A DNA stretch of 64,000 nt from Flavobacteriales bacterium (GTDB taxonomy: Bacteria; Bacteroidota; Bacteroidia; Flavobacteriales_F; PHOS-HE28), in the NCBI GenBank assembly GCA_016721005.1, contig JADKJM010000005.1, positions 186,001 through 250,000 on the forward strand, given 5' to 3'. A model generated the notes under the pieces. The model was not told where the DNA came from and did not search any database. It was given only the letters and a program-made list of their open reading frames with translations. The position numbers were made by a program, and so were the translations under genes. This document shows positions 43,156-51,946 of this stretch, one piece after another. Position 1 is the stretch's first letter. Every line of letters starts with the position of its first letter.

Positions 43156-43952
43156 GAACCTGTTTGCATTATCGAGTTGCGCGCCTGAGCAACAAGTGTA
43201 TCATGGCGATCTGGACAAAGGCCTCGGCGTTGCAGGGCAGCACCTCATAGTCCTTGGATAGCCTGCGGGACCAGCCCAACCACGAGAGTGTTCGCTCCAC
43301 GATCCAGCGTTTGGGAAGTACCACGAACTTGTGTTGCTCGGTCCGCTTCACCACTTGCATGGTCCAGCCGAACATGGCCAAGGTCCAGTCGATCAGCACG
43401 CCGGAGTATCCACCATCCACGAACACGGTCTTGATCGTGGTGAAGGCGCAGTGCAAACGGATCAACACCGCACGAGCCCCTGCGCGATCCTGTATGCCCG
43501 CTGAATGCACCACCACGGTCAACAGGTTGCCCATCGTATCCACGGCTATGTGGCGCTTACGGCCTTTGGTCCTCTTGCCCGCGTCATACCCCGGTGCCCC
43601 CTTTTAGCGTGGTCTTCACGCTCTGGGAGTCAATGATCGCCACAGTGGGCGTGGCCCGCTTCCCGGCGCGTTCCCGTGCTCGTTCGCGCAGCGTGGTGAG
43701 CACCTGGTCCCAAACACCGCGCTCACGCATGCGCTTGAACTGGAAGTACAACGTGATCCAGTTCCCGAACTCTTCAGGTACCTGACGCCATTGACAACCG
43801 GTCTTGTTCACATACAGGATCCCGTTCACCACCTGCCGTAGCTCATGCTTCAAGGGGCGGCCAGGCTTCTTCTTGGATCCCAGCAGCAAGGGTTCCAGCA
43901 ATTCCCATTGCGCGCGCGTCAGATCGCTTCTGTATCCCATGGTGAACGGTGC
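43156..43952 (-). mobile_element. IS5-family insertion sequence (~0.8 kb)
   Basis: It encodes one IS5-type transposase in two frames. Proposed ends are GAACCTGTTTGCATTA (left) and, read inward on the minus strand, GCACCGTTCACCATGG (right), an imperfect inverted repeat matching at about half of 16 positions. I find no convincing target duplication, so the ends are accurate only to a few bases. The host frame is restored if exactly this segment is removed. Confidence 0.8.
43169..43940 (-). CDS. IS5-family transposase in two frames (frameshift)
   Basis: The first frame (43940 to 43584, 118 residues) starts MGYRSDLTRAQWELLEPLLL and carries TGCQWRQVPEEFGNW and the first catalytic Asp in IDSQSVKTT. 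It stops after GGTGV. The second frame continues YDAGKRTKGRKRHIAVDTMGN, with the second Asp in VFVDGGYSG and the Glu in RWIVERTLSWLG. The one-base offset lies after an A4-G5 run (about 43600-43615). This is either programmed frameshifting, known in some IS5 groups, or an inactivating indel. Confidence 0.85.
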
Positions 43953-44827
43953 TTTTCTACACCGCTACGAATGGATCGATCATTCAGCAACAAGTCAAGA
44001 TCCCAGCTCCATCAGTTCTCAACACCACACTATGCAAACAGGTTCTCAGCTACGCTTACAACTGGCAGAACACCGACGTCGGTTGTCTTGGTTCACCAGG
44101 ATATGGTCCGGCCCCAGCCTTTGGTGTCACCTGGCTCTCCTCACCCATGGCCTCCAGCATTCGCTATCACTCGGCGAATTGGATCTCGCTTTACACACCG
44201 GAAGGGATCCACTATGCGCTCAATGGGCTGAATGTCGATGGCAATCCGTTACTGGATCCGGGAGGCCAACAAACCACCTTTCAATTCCCGGGGGATCCGA
44301 ACGTGTCGTCGGAATGGAGCGAAATGAATGTCGCTCCGACTCCTTTCACCACTTCCCGGAGAACGGTCTCCGCCATCGGCCCATTCACCCTCGCCCCTGG
44401 CGACACCCTCTGCGTGGATCTCGCATTCGTCTTCGCGCAGGACAGCGTGGGCGGAAACTTGGGAAGTGTGGCCTTGCTGAAAGAGCGCGTGGCGCAGGTC
44501 CGTGCGTGGTACCAGCAACAGAACGTGCAGTGCAATGGGTCATACGGCTTGGTCACCGGTATTACTGATGCGACACCCAGCACCCTTGCATTGCACATCT
44601 TCCCCAACCCCGCCAACGATCGGATCTCGATCCGGCTCGGTGCGTTGAACGAACCAGCAACCGTGCGCCTGCTTGATGCCCAAGGTCGTCTTGTCCGCAG
44701 TGAACGCGCGGCATTCTCCGGCGGTAACGCGGAGGTCGATCTCACAGGAACCACCTCCGGACTGTACACCGTGCAAATAGAGACAACGACCGCACGCCAC
44801 CACGCTCATCTCCTCGTGGCGCATTGA
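43953..44827 (+). pseudogene. T9SS cargo gene, 3' part with sorting domain
   Basis: This is the continuation of the gene begun at 41439: FYTATNGSIIQQQVKIPAPS, then WNTDVGC-type and VSSEWSEMNVAPTPFTTSRRTVSAIGPFTLAPGDTLCVDLAFVFAQD, a region common in large Bacteroidota secreted proteins. It ends in a type A T9SS domain (IFPNPANDRISI, LDAQGRLV, GLYTVQI). A GTG at 43949 within the IS edge could start a fragment, but without a signal peptide it would not be exported. Confidence 0.85.
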
Positions 44828-44834
44828 GCGCAAT

Positions 44835-44843
44835 TACCTTCGC
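44835..44843 (+). promoter_or_regulatory. -7 box of the CoA-transferase gene
   Basis: TACCTTCGC, 5 nt before the ATG at 44849. Confidence 0.6.
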
Positions 44844-44848
44844 CCGCC

Positions 44849-45934
44849 ATGGCGAAGAAGCCCTTTCAAGATCTTCTCGTGATCGAGACCGCCGGTGTGC
44901 TGGCCGGTCCCGCCGTGGGGATGTTCTTCGCGGAGTTGGGTGCGCGGGTGATCAAGATCGAGAACAAGCGCAACGGCGGCGATGTGACGCGTTCGTGGAA
45001 GTTGCCCACCGAGGATCCCGCAAGTCCGGTGAGCGCGTATTTCAGCAGTGTGAATTGGGGCAAGGAGCATCGCTTCCTCGATCTGAAGGATACTGAGGAT
45101 CGAGCCAGCTTCGATGACCTCGTTCGTCAGGCCGATGTGTTGATCAGCAATCACCTCGCGGGCGATGCGGAGAAACTCGGCCTCACGCGGGAACGCTTGC
45201 GCGGGTTGAATCCGAAATTGATCCACGGACACATCAAGGGGTTCGCTGCGGATGCAGGCCGACCGGCTTACGACGTGGTATTGCAGGCGGAGACCGGCTA
45301 CATCAGCATGACGGGCACCGATGCCGAACACCTCGCGAAGTTGCCGATCGCCTTGATCGATGAGTTGGCCGCACACCAATTGAAGGAAGGACTGTTGCTC
45401 GCGCTGTTGCAACGCGGGAAGGACGGCGGCGGTGCGTACGTGGAAGTGTCCTTGGAGGAAGCCGCGATCTCCGGGTTGGTCAACCAGGCCAGCAATCACC
45501 TCATGACCGGTGCGGTCGCGCGCCCGCTCGGCACGCTGCACCCGAACATCGCTCCGTACGGTGAGATCTTCACCTGCGCGGATGGTGGACGTGTGATCCT
45601 TGCGGTGGGTAGTGATGCGCAGTTCGCGGCTTTGTGTCGCGTGCTTGGTTGCGCAGTACTCAGTTCGGATCCGCGCTTCGCCACGAACCGGGACCGTGTG
45701 CAGAACCGTGCGGAACTCGCTGTTGCCCTCGCCCCTGCCTTCACCCAACGCGAACGAAAGGAATTGCTCTCCGACCTTCTGGCCGCTAGCGTTCCGTCCG
45801 GTGCGGTGCTGGGTATTGATGAAGTGATGGGCAGTCCCGCCGCGCAAGCGATGTTGTTGGAAAGCACGATCGATGATGTGCCGACCACGCGCGTCAGCGG
45901 CAATGCGTTCCGGATCGAGCGGACGGAAGGCTAG
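44849..45934 (+). CDS. CaiB/BaiF family (class III) CoA-transferase
   Basis: The 361-residue protein has the class III CoA-transferase layout: DLLVIETAGVLAGPAVGMFFAELGARVIKIE, GKEHRFLDLKD, ADVLISNHLAGDAEKLGL and the region YDVVLQAETGYISMTG. The catalytic Asp of the family is expected near FAADAGRPAYD. The substrate acyl group is not predictable. It lies directly after the interrupted T9SS gene with its own promoter. Confidence 0.85.
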   Translation: MAKKPFQDLLVIETAGVLAGPAVGMFFAELGARVIKIENKRNGGDVTRSWKLPTEDPASPVSAYFSSVNWGKEHRFLDLKDTEDRASFDDLVRQADVLISNHLAGDAEKLGLTRERLRGLNPKLIHGHIKGFAADAGRPAYDVVLQAETGYISMTGTDAEHLAKLPIALIDELAAHQLKEGLLLALLQRGKDGGGAYVEVSLEEAAISGLVNQASNHLMTGAVARPLGTLHPNIAPYGEIFTCADGGRVILAVGSDAQFAALCRVLGCAVLSSDPRFATNRDRVQNRAELAVALAPAFTQRERKELLSDLLAASVPSGAVLGIDEVMGSPAAQAMLLESTIDDVPTTRVSGNAFRIERTEG

Positions 45935-46500
45935 TTCGCCACCGCCTTCCGCTCCTCCTTCAGGGCGTTCTTCAGGATCGGGACAAGGCGTTCCGCTTCG
46001 TCGTCCGTGAGGTTCTTCCCGATCACGATCTTCTTTCCTGTGTGCTCGAAACCGATGCGTTCGCCACCGATCACCCACGCGCTCTGGTTCCACTGCCACT
46101 TCCAACTGGTGGCATCCACGGCGATAAGGCCCAGCTTCTGGATGTTGTCCACGAAGTAGGTGCTCGCCTTGCCGTAACCGAGGATGCTGTTCTTCACGGT
46201 GAGCGTTCCGTCCTTGATCCGCCACAGCTCGAATCCCCTCAGCCGCCACAACACCGCACGTCCGATCATCACTGCGAAATAGGCCCAGAAGGCCAGGAAG
46301 GCGAGCATGTACTGGCGCGCCGGATCAGCTTCCGGGAGTCGGCTGCGCTCCATGAGAACGACGATCCCGCACACGATCCACGCCAGTGCCCATGTGACCA
46401 GTACGGTCTGCTTGCCGCGCGAGGTCCGTGCACTGATCACCACACTGGTGCGACCGTCCTTGCGGTCCACGCTCACGTTCGTACTGATGCGCTCCATCAC
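45931..46500 (-). CDS. Membrane protein with PH-like domain, unknown
   Basis: The 189-residue protein has two close transmembrane helices (VTWALAWIVCGIVVLM, YMLAFLAFWAYFAVMIGRAVLW) followed by a soluble PH-like region (FELWRIKDGTLTVKNSILGYGKASTYFVDNIQKLGLI, ERIGFEHTGKKIVIGKNLTDDEAERLVPIL). It overlaps the bshA stop by 4 bp and is probably in its operon. Role unknown. Confidence 0.72.
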   Translation of the reverse strand: MMERISTNVSVDRKDGRTSVVISARTSRGKQTVLVTWALAWIVCGIVVLMERSRLPEADPARQYMLAFLAFWAYFAVMIGRAVLWRLRGFELWRIKDGTLTVKNSILGYGKASTYFVDNIQKLGLIAVDATSWKWQWNQSAWVIGGERIGFEHTGKKIVIGKNLTDDEAERLVPILKNALKEERKAVAN

Positions 46501-47627
46501 GCCACCACGGAGCTACGCACCTGATCGTACAAGGTCTCATAGCGCGGCAGGATCACATTGAGGTCGAAACGCTTCGCTTCCTCGAATGCACCCTTCCGGA
46601 ACCGCTCGTGCGTGGCTGGATCCGAGAGGATCTTGAACGCGTTCGCTGTCATGGTCTCCACATCGCCCACGTCGTTCAACAGGCCGCTCACGCCGTGCTT
46701 GTTCACCTCGGGTAAGCCGCCGGTATTACTGCTCACAACCGGTACCCCGCAGGCCATGGCTTCCAGCGCAGCCAAGCCGAAGCTCTCGCTTTCGCTGGGC
46801 AGCACGAAGAGGTCGCAATTCGCCACCACGTCCTCCGGTCGGGTCATCTTGCCGATGAACTCCACGTCCTTGGTGCATGCACTGCTGCGACAGGCGACCT
46901 CGATCCGTTGGCGGTCGGGGCCATCGCCGATGAAGAGCAACCGCACCGACAGCAGTTCCCGCAATTTCTTGAACACCCCCACTACATCATCCACGCGTTT
47001 CACCGGCCGGAAGTTGGAGACGTGTACCAGCAGCTTCTCCCCGTTCGGCGCGTATCGCTTTCGAAGCGCGGGATCCGGGCGGTGCGCGTACTGATCGATG
47101 CAGATGAAGTTCGGGATCACCTGGATCTCCCGTTTCAGCGGGAAGTGCTCGTAGGTATCGCGCTTCAGGCTTTCGCTCACAGCCGTCACGGCATCGCTGT
47201 GTTCCATGCTGAAGGTGATCACCGGCTCGAAGCTCGGATCACGTCCCACCAGGGTGATATCCGTTCCGTGCAACGTGGTGATGAACGGCAGGTGGATGCC
47301 TTGTGCCGCCAGGATCCGCTGCGCCATCCACGCGGCCGATGCGTGCGGGATGGCGTAGTGTACGTGCAACAGGTCCAGCCCTGCGAACTTGGCCACGTCC
47401 ACCAATTTGCTGGTGAGTGCGAGTTCGTACGGTTGGTAATCGAAGATCGGGTAGTCGCTCACACGCACTTCGTGATAGAACACGTTGGGATGCGCACGCA
47501 GCCGCACGGGCTGGTCGTACGTGATGAAGTGAACGATATGGCCCTTTTCCGCGAGGGCCATGCCCAACTCGGTGGCCACCACCCCGCTTCCTCCGAAGGT
47601 CGGGTAACAGACGATCCCTATCCGCAT
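46497..47627 (-). CDS. bshA: N-acetyl-alpha-D-glucosaminyl L-malate synthase BshA
   Basis: The 376-residue GT-B glycosyltransferase starts MRIGIVCYPTFGGSGVVATELG and has YELALTSKLVDVA, DLLHVHYAIPHASAAWMA, FITTLHGTDITLVG, VSNFRPVKRVDDV, and the C-terminal SESFGLAALEAMACGVPVVSSNTGGLPEV nucleotide-binding motif. These fit BshA, the first step of bacillithiol synthesis. The long open frame begins 113 codons upstream, but the family start is at 47627, preceded by GATCTTTGC at 47641-47633. BshB and BshC are not in the window. Confidence 0.94.
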   Translation of the reverse strand: MRIGIVCYPTFGGSGVVATELGMALAEKGHIVHFITYDQPVRLRAHPNVFYHEVRVSDYPIFDYQPYELALTSKLVDVAKFAGLDLLHVHYAIPHASAAWMAQRILAAQGIHLPFITTLHGTDITLVGRDPSFEPVITFSMEHSDAVTAVSESLKRDTYEHFPLKREIQVIPNFICIDQYAHRPDPALRKRYAPNGEKLLVHVSNFRPVKRVDDVVGVFKKLRELLSVRLLFIGDGPDRQRIEVACRSSACTKDVEFIGKMTRPEDVVANCDLFVLPSESESFGLAALEAMACGVPVVSSNTGGLPEVNKHGVSGLLNDVGDVETMTANAFKILSDPATHERFRKGAFEEAKRFDLNVILPRYETLYDQVRSSVVA

Positions 47628-47632
47628 AGGGC

Positions 47633-47641
47633 GCAAAGATC
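47633..47641 (-). promoter_or_regulatory. -7-like box of bshA
   Basis: GATCTTTGC on the minus strand, 5 nt before the bshA ATG. Confidence 0.6.
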
Positions 47642-47740
47642 GCACGTTGCACTCGGTGATCGGGCACCGTTCCGCACACGGACATTGCCCTTCCACGCGT
47701 TGTTGGCATGTTTGTAGTGCCTTCGGGCCGATCCCCAACC

Positions 47741-49090
47741 ATGCCGATGTCCTTCCTCCCTTCCAAAGCGACCGCTCCCACCCTCGTCCTGCTCGCGTTC
47801 GTACCACTGACGAGTTGCGGATCCTATCCGCCCACTGCGGCGGCGCCACCGAAGCCTTCGGGTCCTGAGTATTGGTCGCCGCAAGTCTTCGCGACGGAGG
47901 ACCGCACATACAGCCCCACGATCCACACGGTGCAACTGTACAAGGAAGGCTTCGAACTGGCCGCACCGGTGATCGAACTTGGCGGCACGGACGCGCTCGT
48001 GCTTCGCTTCGATGACCTTCAACCCAACGTGGAGAACCTCTCCTACACGCTCGTGCATTGTACCCACGATTGGGTGCCTACCGATCTGTTGCCGGGGCAA
48101 TACCTGGAAGGCGCGTACAACGCGTACCTACCAGCCGGTCGCACGAGCTACAACACGCTGCAACCCTTCATCCATTACGAGCTGATCGTCCCCAATGCCG
48201 ACATGCGACCGATGCGCAGCGGCAACTACATCCTGAAGGTGTACCGCGGTGGCGATGAAGAGGACCTGGTGCTCACGCGCCGCTTCCTCGTCTTCGAACC
48301 CCGCACCTCCATCGATGCACGCATCGTGGGAACGAGACAGGTGGATCTGCGCGACGCGGCGCAGCAAGTGGATCTGGTGGTGAACACGAACAACCTCGCC
48401 GTGCAGGATCCCTTCGGCGATATCCATGTGGCCCTGCTCCAGAACATGCGGTGGGCGGACCTGCGCACCGGGCTTCGGCCGCGGTTCGTGCGTGGCAGTG
48501 AATTGGTGTACGACTTCCCTCCAGAAGGCATGTTCATGGGCGGTAATGAGTACCGCAACTTCGACCTGAAGAACCTGCGCTATGCGACCCAACGTGTGGA
48601 GCGGATCGTACCCGGAGTGGGTGAGCACGTCTACGAGGCCTGGCTCTATCCGGAGGAACGACGCACGATCCGGCGGTACAACAACCAACGCGATCTCAAC
48701 GGACGCTATCTCGTCCGCAATGATCAGGTGGATGGCGACCCGCTCGGTGCCGATTACGTGAACGTGCATTTCAAACTGCCCATGCCCGCGCCGATGAACA
48801 GCGAAGTGTATGTGTATGGTGGGCTTTCCGACTTCCAATGCAAGAAGGACTTCCGGATGAATTACAGCGTGGAGGACACCGCATACACCGCGAGCATCCT
48901 GTTGAAGCAGGGCTTCTACGACTTCAGCTTCGTCACGCTTTCACGCAACGACACCACTCCGGACATCACCGAGATCGAGGGCAGCCACTTCCAAACGGAG
49001 AACGAGTACCTGGTGATGGTGTACTTCACGGATCGTATGCAGCGCTGCGATCGGTTGGTGGGCGTGCGTTTCGTGAACAGCCAGCACTAG
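47741..49090 (+). CDS. Type IX secretion plug protein (DUF5103 lipoprotein)
   Basis: From 47741 the product is 449 residues with a lipoprotein signal ending LTSC. The body fits DUF5103: TIHTVQLYKEGFELAAPVIELGGTDALVLRFDDLQPNVENLSYTLVHC, YHYE-like FIHYELIVPNADMRPMRSGNYILKVY, VLTRRFLVFEP and YVYGGLSDFQCKKDFRMNY. DUF5103 proteins plug the T9SS translocon (SprA) pore when no cargo is present. It belongs with porD and the porE-like gene elsewhere in this window. Confidence 0.88.
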   Translation: MPMSFLPSKATAPTLVLLAFVPLTSCGSYPPTAAAPPKPSGPEYWSPQVFATEDRTYSPTIHTVQLYKEGFELAAPVIELGGTDALVLRFDDLQPNVENLSYTLVHCTHDWVPTDLLPGQYLEGAYNAYLPAGRTSYNTLQPFIHYELIVPNADMRPMRSGNYILKVYRGGDEEDLVLTRRFLVFEPRTSIDARIVGTRQVDLRDAAQQVDLVVNTNNLAVQDPFGDIHVALLQNMRWADLRTGLRPRFVRGSELVYDFPPEGMFMGGNEYRNFDLKNLRYATQRVERIVPGVGEHVYEAWLYPEERRTIRRYNNQRDLNGRYLVRNDQVDGDPLGADYVNVHFKLPMPAPMNSEVYVYGGLSDFQCKKDFRMNYSVEDTAYTASILLKQGFYDFSFVTLSRNDTTPDITEIEGSHFQTENEYLVMVYFTDRMQRCDRLVGVRFVNSQH

Positions 49091-49196
49091 GAGTACGAGT
49101 GGAGGCAATCCATTTTCACGCAGAGGCCCTTTCTTCACATCAACTCCTTGCGGCATTTCTTTGCGCCTCCGCGCCTCTGCGGCTGATCCCTCACTG
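49091..49196. other. Gap with a TTTGCGCCTC-type dispersed repeat remnant
   Basis: TTTTCACGCAGAGGCCC and TTTGCGCCTCCGCGCCTCTG occur in this gap. The words resemble a repeat scattered in many bacterial genomes (from memory). No gene is seen. Confidence 0.5.
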
Positions 49197-49994
49197 ATGA
49201 AGATCACCATCCTCGGTTGCGGCAACATGGGCACCGCCTATGCCCGCAGCTTTCGCAAATACGGACTGGTGAAACCGGAGGATCTCCGTCTGATCATCCG
49301 AGGTGAAGGACGCCGCGCCCAATTGGAATCATTGGGCCATGTGTCGGAGGTGATCGACAGCGGGATCTCCGGTAGCGACCTGGTCATCATCGCTGTGAAA
49401 CCGCAGGACTTCGGCACCATCGCTCCCACGCTCGCCCCGCTGATCGCGAAGGAACAAGTGGTGCTCTCTATCATGGCCGGCATCACCATACACCGTTTGA
49501 AGGAAAGCTTAGACCACACCATGGTGGTGCGTGCGATGCCGAATGCCCCCGCGCAGATCGGCATGGGCATCACCGCGTACGCCACCGGCACCGAACTCAA
49601 CATGCGACAAACGTTGATGGTGGAGCAGTTGCTCAATTGCACCGGTCGCGCGATGCACCTCGCCGATGAAGCGTTGCTCGATCCCGTCACAGCCTTGAGC
49701 GGCAGTGGCCCCGCCTACTTCTTCGAAGTGGTGCGCACCATGATCGAGAGCGGCACGCGCCTCGGACTGGAACCGCACATCGCCAGCGCGCTGGTGAAGC
49801 AGACCATGCTCGGCAGCTTCCATTTGATGGAGCACGCGGACCGCACTCCCGAGGAACTGATCAAGGCCGTAATGAGCAAAGGCGGCACCACGGAAGCGGC
49901 GTTCAAGGTCTTTGGGGAAGGTGATCTGGCAGGTACACTGGATCGCGGGATCGCGGCGGCGAGCAAGCGCGCGAGTGAGTTGTCGGGGTCGTAG
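49197..49994 (+). CDS. proC: Pyrroline-5-carboxylate reductase
   Basis: The 265-residue enzyme starts MKITILGCGNMGTAYARSF (NAD(P)-binding GxGxxG) and has VIIAVKPQD, VVRAMPNAPAQIGMGITAYA and the ProC signature region DPVTALSGSGPAYFFEVVRTMIESG, then KGGTTEAA. It makes the final step of proline synthesis. It convergently meets the porE-like gene with only 2 bp between stops. Confidence 0.95.
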   Translation: MKITILGCGNMGTAYARSFRKYGLVKPEDLRLIIRGEGRRAQLESLGHVSEVIDSGISGSDLVIIAVKPQDFGTIAPTLAPLIAKEQVVLSIMAGITIHRLKESLDHTMVVRAMPNAPAQIGMGITAYATGTELNMRQTLMVEQLLNCTGRAMHLADEALLDPVTALSGSGPAYFFEVVRTMIESGTRLGLEPHIASALVKQTMLGSFHLMEHADRTPEELIKAVMSKGGTTEAAFKVFGEGDLAGTLDRGIAAASKRASELSGS

Positions 49995-49996
49995 TA

Positions 49997-51946
49997 CTAC
50001 AACACCGTCACCTCCGTCCGTCTATTCTGTGCCCTGCCCTCTTCGGTGTCGTTCTTGGCTATGGGCTTGGTCTCACCGTAGCCTTTCGCGGTGATACGCG
50101 TGGCATCGATGCCTTGTGCCACCACGAAATCGCGCACGGCCTTCGCGCGTTGGTCGCTCAGGGTCATGTTCGCCGCATCAGCACCGACATCGTCCGTGTG
50201 GCCACCCAGTTCGATGCGAAGCGTCGGGTTCGTCTTCAACAGCTTCACCAGTTTTTCCAACTCAGCGTTGGAGGTCGGAAGCAATTCAAAGCTCGCCGTA
50301 TTGAAGAAGATGTTGCGCAGCGCGATGGTGCTTCCGGTGGTGATCGGGCTCAACGGCACGTTCAAGGTGATCGGCTCTTTCGGTATGCCGGTAGCGACGT
50401 CGTAGTTCTCCGAGAAGAACAGGTAACCCTCCGATCCGGCGTTCAGCGCGTAGGTTCGTCCGGTCGGAAGGCACACCAGGAATTCACCTGTGCGCGGATC
50501 GCTGTACGCGCCGGTCGCCAACTTCCCCGTGCTCAAATCGAAGAGTTCCACGTCCGCTTCCACCGGTTGACCCGTGACCTTGTCCGTGACCTTGCCGCGG
50601 ATGTAGCTCACTGCGTGCGGACGCGCTTCCGGATAGAGTTCGAAGCTGTACAGATCAAGATCCCCAAAACCACCTGCACGATCACTGGCGAAGTAGGCGA
50701 CGTTCCCCGCAGCGTTCACCAAAAGGCTGTTCTCATCCGCACCGGTGTTGATCGGATAGCCGAGGTTCAGTGCGGGTCCCCATGAACCATCGTCCTGCAT
50801 ACGACTCATGTAGATGTCCAGACCACCGAAACCGGGATGGCCATTGCTGCTGAAGTAGAGCGTGCGACCATCCGGATGGATCTGCGCACTTTCCTCCTGG
50901 TACGGCGTATTGATGGTCTCCCCGAGCTTCTCCGGCTTGCTGAAGGTCCCGTCATCCTGCATGCGCGACACGTAGATATCCATGGAGGTGATCTGCTTGT
51001 TCACCACCATGCCACGCGTGAAATAGAGCGTGCGGCCATCGCTGGCGAGTGAAGGCTGCGTTTCCCAGTTCCGCGAATTGATCGGCGCGCCGATGTTCTC
51101 CGGCTTGCTCCAGCGGTTGCCGATGCGACGGCTGATGAAGAGGTCGCAACTGCCGTAACCCTTCATGCCTTCACCATATCCATTCACCTCCTCGCTCTTC
51201 GTGAAGATCATGAAGCGCCCATCGGGACTGAGCGTACCAGCGCCTTCGTTGGCCTTCGTATCGATCGGCGGAACCAAGCGGCTTTGTTCCCATGCCCCAC
51301 TCGCATCGCGCGTGCTCACGAAGAAATCCTCCTGAAAGCCGCCATATGCACCTGCCTCCACCACTTGTCGCGTGAACATCAGTGTTTGGTCATCAGCGGT
51401 GATGCAGGGATAGTATTCGCCCTTTGCGGTGTTCACGTTCGGCCCGAGGTTCACCGGCTCGAAGGGAACGGGATGTGTGATCGCTTCAGCAGCGAACGCG
51501 CAATTGGTGATCCCAAGCCTCGCGCGTGCCTTCCGTTGGGGTTCCTGTTCCTTCTCCAGATATGCGCGGTAGTTCTTTTCGGCTTCCGCGTATTGGCCAC
51601 TGCGGAATTCCAGATCGGCCAAGTGCAGTTGGGCCGATGGGAAAAAGCGCGGCGAGATCGCCATCACCTCCCGGTAGTAACGAATAGCATCGGCATCGTG
51701 ATCCTGCTGCTCGGCCATCTCGGCCAGCATGAGGCGCGGCTCCACGAACTTCGGATCGGCCGCAGCCGCCTTCGTGAATTCGCTCTGTGCGCATTCGAAA
51801 CGCTGCAGGTTCATGCACGCCACGCCCGCTTCATATTTCTTGATGGCGCTCTTGTCCTGCGTGGAGTACGCGCCGGGTTGCGCGCTTCCATGAACGGCCA
51901 ATGCGAACAGCACGGCGGAGGCGATCGAACGAAGCGTGAAGGGCAT
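49997..51946 (-). CDS. porE: OmpA-family TPR/PD40 protein, PorE-like T9SS component
   Basis: The 649-residue protein has a signal peptide (LRSIASAVLFALAVHGSAQ), TPRs (AIKKYEAGVACMNLQRFECAQSEFTKAAAADPKFVEPRLMLAEMAEQQ), and PD40/WD40-like blades (TLSPDGRFMIFTKSEE, SLASDGRTLYFTRG, QIHPDGRTLYFSSNGHPGFGGLDIY). A carboxypeptidase-regulatory fold (IRGKVTDKVTGQPVEADVELFD) and an OmpA C-terminal domain (IELGGHTDDVGADAANMTLSDQRAKAVRDFV) complete it. This order is that of PorE, which ties the T9SS to peptidoglycan, but several OmpA paralogues share it. Its start shares one base with the queE stop (TGATG). Confidence 0.82.
   Translation of the reverse strand: MPFTLRSIASAVLFALAVHGSAQPGAYSTQDKSAIKKYEAGVACMNLQRFECAQSEFTKAAAADPKFVEPRLMLAEMAEQQDHDADAIRYYREVMAISPRFFPSAQLHLADLEFRSGQYAEAEKNYRAYLEKEQEPQRKARARLGITNCAFAAEAITHPVPFEPVNLGPNVNTAKGEYYPCITADDQTLMFTRQVVEAGAYGGFQEDFFVSTRDASGAWEQSRLVPPIDTKANEGAGTLSPDGRFMIFTKSEEVNGYGEGMKGYGSCDLFISRRIGNRWSKPENIGAPINSRNWETQPSLASDGRTLYFTRGMVVNKQITSMDIYVSRMQDDGTFSKPEKLGETINTPYQEESAQIHPDGRTLYFSSNGHPGFGGLDIYMSRMQDDGSWGPALNLGYPINTGADENSLLVNAAGNVAYFASDRAGGFGDLDLYSFELYPEARPHAVSYIRGKVTDKVTGQPVEADVELFDLSTGKLATGAYSDPRTGEFLVCLPTGRTYALNAGSEGYLFFSENYDVATGIPKEPITLNVPLSPITTGSTIALRNIFFNTASFELLPTSNAELEKLVKLLKTNPTLRIELGGHTDDVGADAANMTLSDQRAKAVRDFVVAQGIDATRITAKGYGETKPIAKNDTEEGRAQNRRTEVTVL

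Noticed and set aside
47628..47966. 113-residue N-terminal extension of BshA
   Set aside because: Arg/Cys-rich without family similarity; the conserved MRIGIVCYPTFGG start and a promoter box are at 47627.
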